Assembly (NCBI GenBank): GCA_902493895.1
Contig: CABUQW010000001.1
Location: 62,001 to 126,000 of the forward strand
DNA length: 64,000 nucleotides
Reading direction: 5' to 3'
Origin: an uncultured Collinsella sp.
GTDB taxonomy: Bacteria > Actinomycetota > Coriobacteriia > Coriobacteriales > Coriobacteriaceae
The notes beneath the pieces were generated by a model. That model was not told the origin of the DNA and did not search any database. It was given only the letters and a program-made list of their open reading frames with translations. Positions 25,342 to 33,463 of this stretch are shown in pieces. Within the stretch, counting starts at the first letter, position 1. The number at the start of each line of letters is the position of its first letter. The position numbers and the translations under genes were made by a program.

Positions 25342-26772
25342 TCAGGTGGTTGTCGGGACATAGGGATAGTATTCAAAGCGCAGTGTCATAAGCCGCTGCG
25401 GGGATTCAATAGCCGCGGCGATGATATTGGCATCGCGGGCACGATCAAACCCTTCGAGCTCGATCTGGTACGAGACGTCTTGCATAATGTCCAGACGTCG
25501 CCAGGCTAGGAGTGTGTCGCCATCGAATTCCAAGGCCTTGCTTCCGTCTGGAGCAACGGCGTATAGACGCAGCTTGGCGGTGGTTGCAGGGTCGACAACT
25601 GTGATCTTTTTAATTTCGTTTCGAGTATTCTTGGCGCCCAACAAGGTGAGCAGTGTTGGGGCCACGACCTCGCCCGATGGCAAAAAGACGACTTCGATGG
25701 ATTCAGGAAATGCGATGATAGCCGACTTACGGACGGGCTGATTGGCGGCGGCAGCTTCGATGTTCGCAGCGTCGATGACCTCTGTGTGGTCGAGCGCGGC
25801 AAGCACGCAGCAGTTACCTTCATCGATCTCTTGAGGATCAGCAAGCCCCAGACTGTCCGCGAGCTCGGGATCGTTTGGATCGGTAGCGGGCTCATTCGGT
25901 GCTTCGAAAGAAGCTGGGACGCTGTTTGTCGGCGACGGCGTGTCGCCCGCACTTGCTTCTTTATCCGCGCTCTCTTCTTGTATGGTTGCGTTGATGGGTT
26001 CGTCGTTTGAGGGGAGCGTCTTGGCGTCAAGCGCGGAGGGGAGAATTCCGATGGCTCCGGATCCGTTCCACTCCATTTCGAGAAGCGCCGGGTCGGCAAG
26101 AATGCGTTGCCTGCATTGCGCGTGGGCATCGATCTCAATAGGGCCTGCCTCCGTCCCGCGCGTAAGGCTGAGAGATCCGGCTGGCTTCTCGAAATGAGCG
26201 TCTGTGTCTTTGGCGCTGACGGCGTAGAACAGCAGGGACGCTTCTCCCGCCGCGATGGCATCGGTGCCGGCTTTGGTCAGCCGCAACGATGCCGTGAATG
26301 AGAGGGTGGGCTGCGTGTCGTCTGCATTCGCGGCGGCGCAGCCCAGACATATACCGCCTCCTTTCTCAAAAAACGTACCGTCGAAGGCGACCTTCGCTCC
26401 GTTCGCCGAGTCATCGACCGAAGCGATGTCGATGCGCAACTCCAAATCGCACGGATCGCCATCTGCATCGAACACAACCGAGCGCCACGTGCAGACGGCA
26501 CATCCCGCCTGGGAGCCGTTTGCCTTGTTCGAACGATTGATATCCACGACTATCGAGCCGTCCGTATTACGACGAAGGCATCCCGAGGTTGAGATTGCGG
26601 CCTGTGCGATCGAAAAACGCTTGCACGCAATGGCGCTCGACGGATTTGGTGCGGAGCTTAGGGCTGCTGGTAAGGAGTCTGCCATGACGGGAGTCGCCCA
26701 AGCGGCGACAGGCGTTCCGGTTGCGAGCGCGCCGCAGAGTGCGACGACGGGCAAAAGGTTCTTCGATGCCAT
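25342..26772 (-). CDS. Secreted, Cys-rich surface protein of unknown function
   Basis: A 476-residue protein with a likely signal peptide (LLPVVALCGALATGTPVAAWA, cleavage near residue 27). The mature part holds about ten cysteines including pairs GCAVC, CLGC and CC, which could form disulfides. There are beta-rich stretches and a low-complexity region around residues 250-310 rich in Glu, Ser, Pro and Asp. It has no sorting signal or C-terminal membrane segment, so it would be released or held by partners. I recognise no domain. ATG 26772 follows AAGGAGAC. It is the last gene of the surface-protein operon on this strand. Confidence 0.75.
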   Translation of the reverse strand: MASKNLLPVVALCGALATGTPVAAWATPVMADSLPAALSSAPNPSSAIACKRFSIAQAAISTSGCLRRNTDGSIVVDINRSNKANGSQAGCAVCTWRSVVFDADGDPCDLELRIDIASVDDSANGAKVAFDGTFFEKGGGICLGCAAANADDTQPTLSFTASLRLTKAGTDAIAAGEASLLFYAVSAKDTDAHFEKPAGSLSLTRGTEAGPIEIDAHAQCRQRILADPALLEMEWNGSGAIGILPSALDAKTLPSNDEPINATIQEESADKEASAGDTPSPTNSVPASFEAPNEPATDPNDPELADSLGLADPQEIDEGNCCVLAALDHTEVIDAANIEAAAANQPVRKSAIIAFPESIEVVFLPSGEVVAPTLLTLLGAKNTRNEIKKITVVDPATTAKLRLYAVAPDGSKALEFDGDTLLAWRRLDIMQDVSYQIELEGFDRARDANIIAAAIESPQRLMTLRFEYYPYVPTTT

Positions 26773-26790
26773 GGGGTCTCCTTAGCTAAT

Positions 26791-27072
26791 TTAGTGCGGC
26801 CTGTCCGTGTTTTGTTTCTGGCTGCGTTTGATGTGCAGACCGAGGCCGGCGGTCCCCGCGCCTGCTGCTGTGGCGCCTGCTGCCAAGAGCCATCGTCTGT
26901 CGCCTGTCTGCGCCAACGGTTCTTCGCGGTCGCCGCGGTCGAGCTCCGAGAGGTCGACCGTCACTTGCGTGGCGGCCTGCGCCTGTTCTTGCTGGGCAAA
27001 GGCCATGGCTGGCCCAAACGCTAGGATGCTGACGGCGGCGGCCAGGGCGACGGCCTTATGCCGTGTGCGCAC
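26791..27072 (-). CDS. Small LAQTG sortase-anchored surface protein (CscD-like)
   Basis: A 93-residue protein. A signal peptide (KAVALAAAVSILAFGPAMAFA) is followed by about 25 polar residues, then LAQTGD, a hydrophobic segment of about 20 residues (WLLAAGATAAGAG...) and the basic tail HIKRSQKQ. That is a full cell-wall sorting signal with LAxTG in place of LPxTG, the form favoured by class E sortases of high-GC Gram-positives. The chosen start is GTG 27072, which overlaps the upstream stop by 17 nt; TTG 27102 is the alternative. Very short sortase substrates of this kind occur as CscD in WxL surface complexes. Confidence 0.75.
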   Translation of the reverse strand: MRTRHKAVALAAAVSILAFGPAMAFAQQEQAQAATQVTVDLSELDRGDREEPLAQTGDRRWLLAAGATAAGAGTAGLGLHIKRSQKQNTDRPH

Positions 27073-27655
27073 CGGGCTCGACCGTCCAGGTGATCGTTGC
27101 AACCTGATCGCCTTCGCCGGTTACGCGGAAGATGTCGCGCGTGACGCGGGCGACGTTTCCGCTTGTCTTGAGCTTAATTTTGTCCGTGCCGCCGGCAATG
27201 CCCTGGTAGCCCATGTCGAAGGCTGCGTTCTTGGAAAGATCGAGGCCCGTCCCCTGCATTGCGGCGCTGGCGTTCTGGAGTTCCCCGTCGGGGCCGACCT
27301 TAAAGTCGATGGAGTTCTGTGCGGTTCCGGCTTTGGCGTCGGCAGCAATGGTCCAGGTGTTCATGGCGTCGATCTTCATGTTGGTGACATGGATGCCGTA
27401 GGCCGAATGATTGTCGATGGTGGTCGCGTCTTCTGAGGGGCCCTGAAGCGTGCCGTCGGCCTTGGCGACGAAGGGAATAACCGTCGGAACTTTGAACTCA
27501 ACGTTGTCGATCTCGGTCCTGACCATTACTTTCGTGGTTCCAACGCGCCCGGCTGCCATAGCTGGCGTCGGGGCGGCGCCCATTGCGAGCGCGAGCGCGA
27601 GCCCTGCGCCCACGACGAGCGCTTTGGCTCCGTTCATGTTCCTGGTGATGTCCAT
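27056..27655 (-). CDS. Secreted WxL-like surface protein
   Basis: A 199-residue protein with a signal peptide ending near AMAAG (about residue 35). The mature part is beta-rich. Two W-T-hydrophobic motifs stand at MNTWTIAAD and at the extreme C-terminus, ATITWTVEPG. WxL domains have two such motifs, the second near the C-terminus, and bind peptidoglycan non-covalently; here Ile and Val replace Leu, so the match is suggestive. The adjacent small sortase substrate fits the CscB/C-CscD arrangement. ATG 27655 follows AAAGGAACG. Alternatively it is an unrelated beta-sandwich surface protein. Confidence 0.6.
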   Translation of the reverse strand: MDITRNMNGAKALVVGAGLALALAMGAAPTPAMAAGRVGTTKVMVRTEIDNVEFKVPTVIPFVAKADGTLQGPSEDATTIDNHSAYGIHVTNMKIDAMNTWTIAADAKAGTAQNSIDFKVGPDGELQNASAAMQGTGLDLSKNAAFDMGYQGIAGGTDKIKLKTSGNVARVTRDIFRVTGEGDQVATITWTVEPGAHTA

Positions 27656-27744
27656 GGTCGTTCCTTTCTATTCGCCGCGGGCCGTCCCCGCGATGATTGG
27701 ACGAATGCTGGTGAATTGCGTGCGGCGCCGCGTCGGCCGGAAAG

Positions 27745-28254
27745 CTAGTTCTCGGCTTGCTCAACCCGTACCTTGACACGTGTCGGATTGCCGTGGCTGT
27801 CGAGGGTCTTGGCATCGAGTGCCTGGATCTCGATGTACGCCTCGCCTTCTTTGATGTCGCCGGCGGGGCACGTTTCGATTGTCTTGCCGGTCTTGACCAC
27901 ACCGGATTCGTACATGGTCTCGTCGTTTTGGATGACGCGGAATCGCTGGGGAAACTTGTTGTCTTGGACGTTTTGCACGTTGACGCGCAGCTTGCCGTCC
28001 TCCTGCAGCTGAGCGACCGGTGCGACCGAAATCGTCATCATGTTGTCGCGGACGATGGCGTCGAGCTCATCTTGGATTTCCTGACGCGTTTTGCCCTCGG
28101 CCGTCGTAACCGAAGCGCCCGCCTCGGGTACGGGCTGCGACTGCCAAGCGTATAGTCCTACGGCGACAAGGGCACAGACGATGGCCAGGCAGGCAACGAT
28201 GAGCTTCCTGCGATGCCCCAGGCCTGCAAAGTGGGGTGGCTTCTTCGCGCTCAT
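27745..28254 (-). CDS. Membrane-anchored extracytoplasmic protein, unknown
   Basis: A 169-residue protein. A basic N-terminus (RRK) and one transmembrane segment (LIVACLAIVCALVAVGLYAW, about 17-36) leave about 130 residues outside the cell. That domain has alternating beta-type sequence with FPQRFRVIQNDETMYESG and IEIQALD, resembling a small immunoglobulin-like or assembly domain, but I recognise no family. Its ATG overlaps the stop of the 98-residue gene by 4 nt, and the WxL-like gene follows 89 nt after it. A membrane-bound partner of the secreted proteins is a reasonable inference. Confidence 0.7.
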   Translation of the reverse strand: MSAKKPPHFAGLGHRRKLIVACLAIVCALVAVGLYAWQSQPVPEAGASVTTAEGKTRQEIQDELDAIVRDNMMTISVAPVAQLQEDGKLRVNVQNVQDNKFPQRFRVIQNDETMYESGVVKTGKTIETCPAGDIKEGEAYIEIQALDAKTLDSHGNPTRVKVRVEQAEN

Positions 28255-28547
28255 GCGGCATCCTTGGCGGTATAGATGCGCGCAAAGGTGGACGGGTCCG
28301 CTCCAAAGAGCATGTGAAGCATCAGACGGCGCGAGTAGACGAGCTCGTCGAAGTCGGGAGGGAGCTCGATGTCGTGGATATGCGCGATGTGGTGGGCGAG
28401 CGCCGAGAACGACTCGGGGTCGCAGATCACATCGGTGGTAACGTGGTAGACCGTCGTATCGGGGAATGCCTCTTCGTCGAAAGGCAGGAGATGGGGATCG
28501 TCGTCGACTTCGATGGCGATGCCGTACTGGGGCCAGTAATATGCCAT
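28251..28547 (-). CDS. Short cytosolic protein, unknown
   Basis: A 98-residue acidic protein without signal or membrane segment. His-rich stretches (LAHHIAHIHDIELPPDF) could bind metal, though nothing proves this. It is the first gene of the operon leading to the surface proteins, and its stop overlaps the next start by 4 nt (ATGA). ATG 28547 has GGGAGG shortly upstream. No family is recognised. Strong translational coupling makes it real despite the size. Confidence 0.65.
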   Translation of the reverse strand: MAYYWPQYGIAIEVDDDPHLLPFDEEAFPDTTVYHVTTDVICDPESFSALAHHIAHIHDIELPPDFDELVYSRRLMLHMLFGADPSTFARIYTAKDAA

Positions 28548-28894
28548 GGGAACCTCCCTGCTTCTGGGGCCAAAACTTCTATCGGTTTTGGCTGTCGACG
28601 CCGACCGTATCAGCCGCTACTTGACCAATTTCTGACCAAATGCTTGACGGATTGGCGTCTCCGCAGGTAAAAGGCGGCAAAAAATACTCCAACTTTTTTT
28701 CGAGCGACAATCGCGCGGTCGGCGACGGCGGGGCCATATGTGTCAAAAGCATCGTCTGCCGAGGAAGCCTTGCCGTTCGCCGAATTGCACGAACGTAAAA
28801 ATCGCCAATTATGGAGACGGTCTCGAACACGTCGACGAAACGATGCGGTAACATCTCCCTGCAAACACTGTAGTTAGCTAAAGGGGGAGTTCGC
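28548..28894. promoter_or_regulatory. Divergent promoter region between the surface-protein operon and the hydroxyacid dehydrogenase operon
   Basis: This 347-bp stretch has no convincing gene. It holds an 8-bp inverted repeat, GCCAAAAC at 28569-28576 with GTTTTGGC at 28585-28592, close to the surface-operon start. It also holds a direct repeat, TGACCAA at 28622-28628 and 28633-28639, 11 bp apart (one helical turn). AAAGGGGGAG near 28880 is the ribosome-binding site of the plus-strand gene. No clear sigma-70 promoter pair was found. The repeats are operator candidates only. Confidence 0.5.
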
Positions 28895-30496
28895 GTGTCT
28901 GCAACCATTAAACCCTTCACCGACGAGTTCGAAGAGTATGGTCGCGATGAGTCTCGCGCATCGGGCGAGGCCTCGAGCATCTCGTTTCCGACGACGGAAG
29001 ACGAGGTCCGCGTCATTTTGGGAAAGCTCCATGCCGAGTGTGTCCCGGTAACGGTTCAGGGCGCCCGAACCGGCCTTGCCGCCGGTGCCGTGCCCCACGG
29101 CGGGCATATCCTCAATACTTCCCGTATGAATCGCTACTTGGGCCTTCGCCGCGATGAACAAGGCCAATTTCTGCTGCGCGTGGAGCCGGGCGTTGTTCTC
29201 TCGGAGCTGCGCAAGCAGCTGAGCAAGAAGGTGCTGCCGACCGCTGGTTGGGACCAGGCATCGCTTGAGGCCTACGAGGAGTTCCAAGAGGCCCCCGAGC
29301 AGTTCTTTCCCACCGATCCCACCGAGGCGTCTGCCTGTCTGGGCGGCATGGCGGCATGCAACGCCTCCGGCGCCCGCAGCTACGCTTACGGCCCCATGCG
29401 CCCGCATATCACGGGACTCCACGTCGCGCTGGCTGATGGCGATTTGCTTGAGCTTCAGCGCGGCGAGGCTTTTGCCCAGGGCCGCCACCTGTCGCTCGTG
29501 ACGGCAGCGGGCCGTACGCTCGAGCTCGATCTTCCCGGCTATACCATGCCCAAGACAAAAAATGCCTCAGGCTATTTCGTTGCGGACGAAATGGACGCCA
29601 TCGACCTCTTTATCGGTGCGTGCGGCACACTCGGCGTCATTACCGAGCTCGAGATCGCCCTGCAGGCGGCGCCTGCGGTCGTTTGGGGTGTGAGCTGCTT
29701 TTTCGATAGCGAAGACAAGGCCGTGTCCTTTACCGATTCCGTGCGTCCCGTCCTGTCCCATGCGGCTGCCATCGAGTACTTCGACGCTGGCGCCCTGGAT
29801 ATTCTACGTCGCCAGCGCGAGCAGTCGACAGCGTTTGCCTCGCTGCCGGCGCTCGACAAAGAGGCCAAGGTCTGTGTCTACGTGGAGCTCGACTGCGATG
29901 ACGAGGCCCAGGCGACCGAGGAACTGTACCACCTGGGATGGGTGCTCGAGTTTGCGGGTGGCCGCGACGATGCGACATGGGTCGCGCGCACCGAGGTTGA
30001 TCGCGAGTGCCAGCGGTTCTTCCGCCATGCGGTCCCCGAGAGCGTCAATATGCTTATCGACGAGCGCCGCCGCACGGATCCCACCATCACCAAACTGGGT
30101 TCGGACATGTCGGTGCCCAATGCACGCCTTGCCGATGTCGTGGCCCTCTATCGCCGCACACTGGCCGAAAGCGGGCTTGAATCTGCTGCCTGGGGGCACA
30201 TCGGTAACAACCATCTGCATGTGAACATTCTGCCGCGCGATGCGCAGGACTACCGTCGCGGTGGCGAGCTGTTTGCCCAGTGGGCTGCGGAGGTAACGGC
30301 TATGGGCGGTGCCGTTTCTGCCGAGCACGGCGTCGGCAAGATCAAGGCGGGCTTCTTAGAGACGATGTACGGTCACGAGGCCATGGTCGAGTCGGCGCGG
30401 CTTAAACTCCAGCTCGATCCCGACGGGCAGCTGGGTCGCGGCAACCTGTTTTCGGAGAAGCTCTTGGATGAGCTCGTCCAGAAAGGGGGCGCGTGA
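28895..30496 (+). CDS. FAD-binding 2-hydroxyacid (D-lactate-type) dehydrogenase, GlcD/LctD-like
   Basis: A 533-residue flavoprotein. The PCMH-type FAD-binding region spans about residues 30-210 (TVQGARTGLAAGAVPHGG; KTKNASGYF). The C-terminal FAD-oxidase domain has GHIGNNHLHVNILP and SAEHGVGKIKAGF, the metal and flavin ligands of D-lactate and glycolate oxidases. The start is GTG 28895 after AAAGGGGGAG. etfB follows, its ATG 3 nt beyond this gene's stop, and etfA follows that: the lctBCD-like set of the electron-bifurcating/confurcating lactate dehydrogenase of Acetobacterium woodii, where NAD+ and reduced ferredoxin drive lactate oxidation. Other 2-hydroxyacids are possible substrates. Confidence 0.85.
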   Translation: MSATIKPFTDEFEEYGRDESRASGEASSISFPTTEDEVRVILGKLHAECVPVTVQGARTGLAAGAVPHGGHILNTSRMNRYLGLRRDEQGQFLLRVEPGVVLSELRKQLSKKVLPTAGWDQASLEAYEEFQEAPEQFFPTDPTEASACLGGMAACNASGARSYAYGPMRPHITGLHVALADGDLLELQRGEAFAQGRHLSLVTAAGRTLELDLPGYTMPKTKNASGYFVADEMDAIDLFIGACGTLGVITELEIALQAAPAVVWGVSCFFDSEDKAVSFTDSVRPVLSHAAAIEYFDAGALDILRRQREQSTAFASLPALDKEAKVCVYVELDCDDEAQATEELYHLGWVLEFAGGRDDATWVARTEVDRECQRFFRHAVPESVNMLIDERRRTDPTITKLGSDMSVPNARLADVVALYRRTLAESGLESAAWGHIGNNHLHVNILPRDAQDYRRGGELFAQWAAEVTAMGGAVSAEHGVGKIKAGFLETMYGHEAMVESARLKLQLDPDGQLGRGNLFSEKLLDELVQKGGA

Positions 30497-30498
30497 AG

Positions 30499-31314
30499 AT
30501 GAGCGATTTCCATATGGTGGTGTGCGTCAAGGCGGTGCCGGGCAGCACCGAGGTCAAGATGGACCTCAAGACCAATACCATCGTGCGCGATGGCAAGCAG
30601 GCGGTCATTAATCCCTTTGACGCGAGTGCTTTGGAATGCGCGCTGGCGCTGAAGGACGAGTTTATCGGCTTTGGCATGGATGTGCGCGTGACGGTGGTGT
30701 CGATGGGCATCCCCGCGACCGAATCGCTGCTGCGCGACTGTATCGCCCGCGGTGCCGACGACGCGCTGCTGCTGACCGACCGAGCCTTTGCGGGCGCCGA
30801 TACCCTAGCCACCACCTATGCCCTCAAGTGCGGCATCGAGGCGCTCGACGAGGACTTCGACCTGCTCATCTGCGGCAAGATGGCGGTGGATGGCGATACG
30901 GCCCAGATTGGTCCCGAGCTTGCCGGTGCCTTTGAGATTCCCTGTGTGACCGACGTGAGCTGCGTGCAGAGCGCGGGCTTTACGACGTGTGGCTCGCTGG
31001 CGCTCGTTCACGGATGCGATGCCGGCGAGGAGACGGTGTGTCTTGAGATGCCGTGCGCGATGACGGCTGCCAAGGAGATCGGCCAGTTGCGTATGCCGAG
31101 TATTGCCGGTATTCGCGCGGCGGAGGAGGCGGACGTGCGCGTGGTCAGTGCCGCCGACGTGAACGCCGACCCCGCGCGTTGCGGTCTTGCCGGGTCGCCG
31201 ACACAGGTCGTGCGCTCGTTTGTGCCCGACCGTGACCAAACGTGCGAGGCCGTTGAGGGGACGGCGTCCGAGCAGGCGGTAGAACTTGCCAAGATTATCG
31301 AGGGGATGGCATAG
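30499..31314 (+). CDS. etfB: Electron transfer flavoprotein beta subunit (EtfB)
   Basis: A 271-residue adenine-nucleotide-binding subunit of Etf. Family marks are VVCVKAVPGSTEVKMD near the start, ALECALALKDEF, and GKMAVDGDTAQIGPELAG. EtfB binds AMP or, in bifurcating forms, a second FAD that splits electrons. The chosen start is ATG 30499 (MSDFHMVV), about 10 nt after AAAGGGGG; GTG 30493 overlaps the previous stop. etfA begins immediately after the stop. Its partner EtfA carries an N-terminal 2[4Fe-4S] ferredoxin domain, which favours a bifurcating type, though I cannot identify the second-flavin residues with certainty. Confidence 0.9.
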   Translation: MSDFHMVVCVKAVPGSTEVKMDLKTNTIVRDGKQAVINPFDASALECALALKDEFIGFGMDVRVTVVSMGIPATESLLRDCIARGADDALLLTDRAFAGADTLATTYALKCGIEALDEDFDLLICGKMAVDGDTAQIGPELAGAFEIPCVTDVSCVQSAGFTTCGSLALVHGCDAGEETVCLEMPCAMTAAKEIGQLRMPSIAGIRAAEEADVRVVSAADVNADPARCGLAGSPTQVVRSFVPDRDQTCEAVEGTASEQAVELAKIIEGMA

Positions 31315-32528
31315 ATGAGCGGACTGATTATCGATAGCGAAGCCTGTATCGGCTGCGGTCGCTGCGTTCGCGCCTGTGCCTCGGGCGGCATCGTAGTGGA
31401 AGGCGAGCGACCCAGCCGATGCGCCCGCGTAACCGACGGCTGCATCCTATGCGGTGGGTGCGTCGACGCCTGCCCTGTCAACGCTATCTCGATCGAGCGT
31501 GACGAGGCCGCCGGCGCGGTTGACCTCGATGCGTATCGAGACATTTGGGCATTCGTGCAGACCGACGAGCACAACGCCGTGGCTCCCGTGGCCTACGAGC
31601 TCATGGGCAAGGGGCGCGAGCTTGCCGATGCTCGCGGCTGCCGTCTGGTGGCACTGATCGGCATGAGCCCCGAGGGCTCGCTCAGGGATCTCGAACACCT
31701 GGTTTGTGCCGGCGCGGACGAGGTCCTGGCCTGTCGCGACGAGCGCCTGCGCCAAAACGATGCGGAGGTCTACGCCCGCTTGATCTGCGATTTGGTAGCC
31801 GAACGCAAACCCGAGGCCATCTTATACGGTGCGACCGCTTTTGGTCGCGAACTGGCACCCGGCGTTGCCGTGCGCTTGCAGACGGGCCTTACGGCTGACT
31901 GCACCGTACTTTCGATGGATACGGAGACGGGACTGCTGCAACAGACGCGTCCGGCGTTTGGCGGCAACCTGATGGCCACCATCGTCTGCCCCAATCATCG
32001 TCCCCAGATGGCAACGGTTCGTCCCGGCATCTTTAAGGCGCCCGACTTTGACTACGACCGCTCTGGCACGATCACCCAGATATCGCTTGCGGATGATGCT
32101 AAGGCTCGTGTCGAGATTTCGATTCCCGCCGAGGAGTGGGGGCAGCAGGCTTCGATCGCCGATGCCGAGCGCCTGGTCGTGGTGGGTCGCGGCATTGGTT
32201 CCAAGAAAAACCTGCCGTTGATGCGAAGGCTCGCCGAGGCTCTGGGAGCCGAGCTTGGCTGCACGCGACCTGTCGTGGAGGCCGGCTGGTTAGAGTATCG
32301 CCATCAGATCGGCCAGACGGGCGTATCGGTTTCGCCCAAGCTTCTCGTGAGTATCGGTGTTTCGGTGTTTCGGGCGCCATCCAGCATCTTGCCGGCACCG
32401 GTGGGGCGGAGTGCATTATCGCCATCAACGAGGACCCAGATGCCCCCATTTTTGGTGCTGCCCAGTACAAGGTTGTCGGTGATGCCGTCGAGGTCGTCGA
32501 GGAGCTGCTGGCCCAGCTTGAGCGCTAG
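31315..32528 (+). pseudogene. etfA: EtfA with N-terminal 2[4Fe-4S] ferredoxin domain, frameshifted by an 8-bp duplication
   Basis: The first 350 codons are intact. C11/C14/C17/C21 and C43/C46/C49/C53 make two [4Fe-4S] motifs; the Etf alpha domain follows, up to GRGIGSKKNLPL and GQTGVSVSPKLLVSIGVS. At 32356-32371 the 8-mer GGTGTTTC is present twice in tandem. With one copy removed the frame continues into SGAIQHLAGTGGAEC and AINEDPDAPIFG, the FAD-binding C-terminus, and gives a 401-residue EtfA ending at TAG 32526-32528. As it stands the protein gains 77 aberrant residues to a stop at 32598 and loses the FAD site. The cause is a recent mutation, a slippage switch, or a sequencing/assembly error. 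Confidence 0.9.
32356..32371. repeat. 8-bp tandem duplication inside etfA
   Basis: GGTGTTTC at 32356-32363 is repeated exactly at 32364-32371. Removing one copy restores the etfA reading frame over the following 150 nt and the family's FAD-binding sequence. The duplicated unit is the minimal product of replication slippage. Confidence 0.95.
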
Positions 32529-33337
32529 GCGCGCGCCAGCCAGTCGCGCATCTCGTCCTTTAGACGGCTCCAGGTTGCCTGCGTGGCGGGGTCGGTAAAG
32601 GGTCGCGTAATGCCAAAGGGCGCGTCGAGCAGGCGATAGATATCGCCCTGCACGCGCGCCAGCGCACGGCTTGCCGGATAGACGAGCTCAAACATAAAGC
32701 AGATGAGCCCCACCAAGAAGTCGGCGGGCTCATCGCGCTCATCGCGCGTGACGCAGCGGTGCTCGTCAAAGGCGGCCAGCGTCGGTGCCGAGAAGTGGCT
32801 GGCGAGAAATGCGTCCTCATCCACCTTAAGGATGGTCTCGACGGTGCTGTCGGCGATGGTGCGCATAATGTCGATCTTGTCACCATCGCGCACGATATCG
32901 CAGAAGCTTCGCGTGCGCACGTCGAGCTGCGCGGGTAGACGGAAATCGCTGTGATAGGCAATGCTCGCTCGGATGAGCTCATCTTCTGCCGGGTCATCGA
33001 TAAAGTCGCGGATGCTCGTTACGGCGGGTGCATCGGCGGGATTCTCGCCAAAGAGGACCTCGATGCCCAGCGCCGCATGGCTCATGCTCTCGGCGTCCTT
33101 AAAGGTGTCCCAGCGTCGCAGCTGCTCAAAGCGGCCCATATCGTGTAGCAGGCCGCAAAGCCATGCCAGGTCAATATCTTCTGACGACCAGCCCTGCTCG
33201 CGCGCTACGGCATCGCATGCCTCGGCCACGTGGTACGTATGCTCGATTTTGAGCGCGATGCGTGGGTTGGTGGCGTCGTAGGCATCGGTGTAGCTTTTGA
33301 AGGCCGCGCGCGCCCGGTCTCGATCGATAGCTGTCAT
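32525..33337 (-). CDS. HD-domain phosphohydrolase
   Basis: A 270-residue protein of the HD superfamily. Metal ligands are visible as H in KIEHTYHVAEAC, the H-D pair in GLLHDMGRFEQL, and later H-S-D in IAYHSDFRLP and D in IVRDGDKID. Such proteins cleave nucleotides or phosphomonoesters; the substrate cannot be named. It is convergent with etfA and overlaps its intended stop by 4 nt (the frameshifted etfA tail would run 74 nt into it). ATG 33337 follows AGGAAGTC. Confidence 0.85.
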   Translation of the reverse strand: MTAIDRDRARAAFKSYTDAYDATNPRIALKIEHTYHVAEACDAVAREQGWSSEDIDLAWLCGLLHDMGRFEQLRRWDTFKDAESMSHAALGIEVLFGENPADAPAVTSIRDFIDDPAEDELIRASIAYHSDFRLPAQLDVRTRSFCDIVRDGDKIDIMRTIADSTVETILKVDEDAFLASHFSAPTLAAFDEHRCVTRDERDEPADFLVGLICFMFELVYPASRALARVQGDIYRLLDAPFGITRPFTDPATQATWSRLKDEMRDWLARA

Positions 33338-33463
33338 AATGACTTCCTAAAAAGTTGTGTCTTTCGATCCGGTGGCAATTGTAGGTGAACTCGGTTGCTG
33401 TCGGATGATGATTCTGCCGTGTCGCTACATGCGGCTCGGAGACCTTGTCAGGATGAGAAGCGT

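Noticed and set aside
31315..32598. A genuine 427-residue EtfA with a new C-terminus
   Set aside because: The last 77 residues match no EtfA, while removing one GGTGTTTC restores the conserved FAD-binding end exactly.
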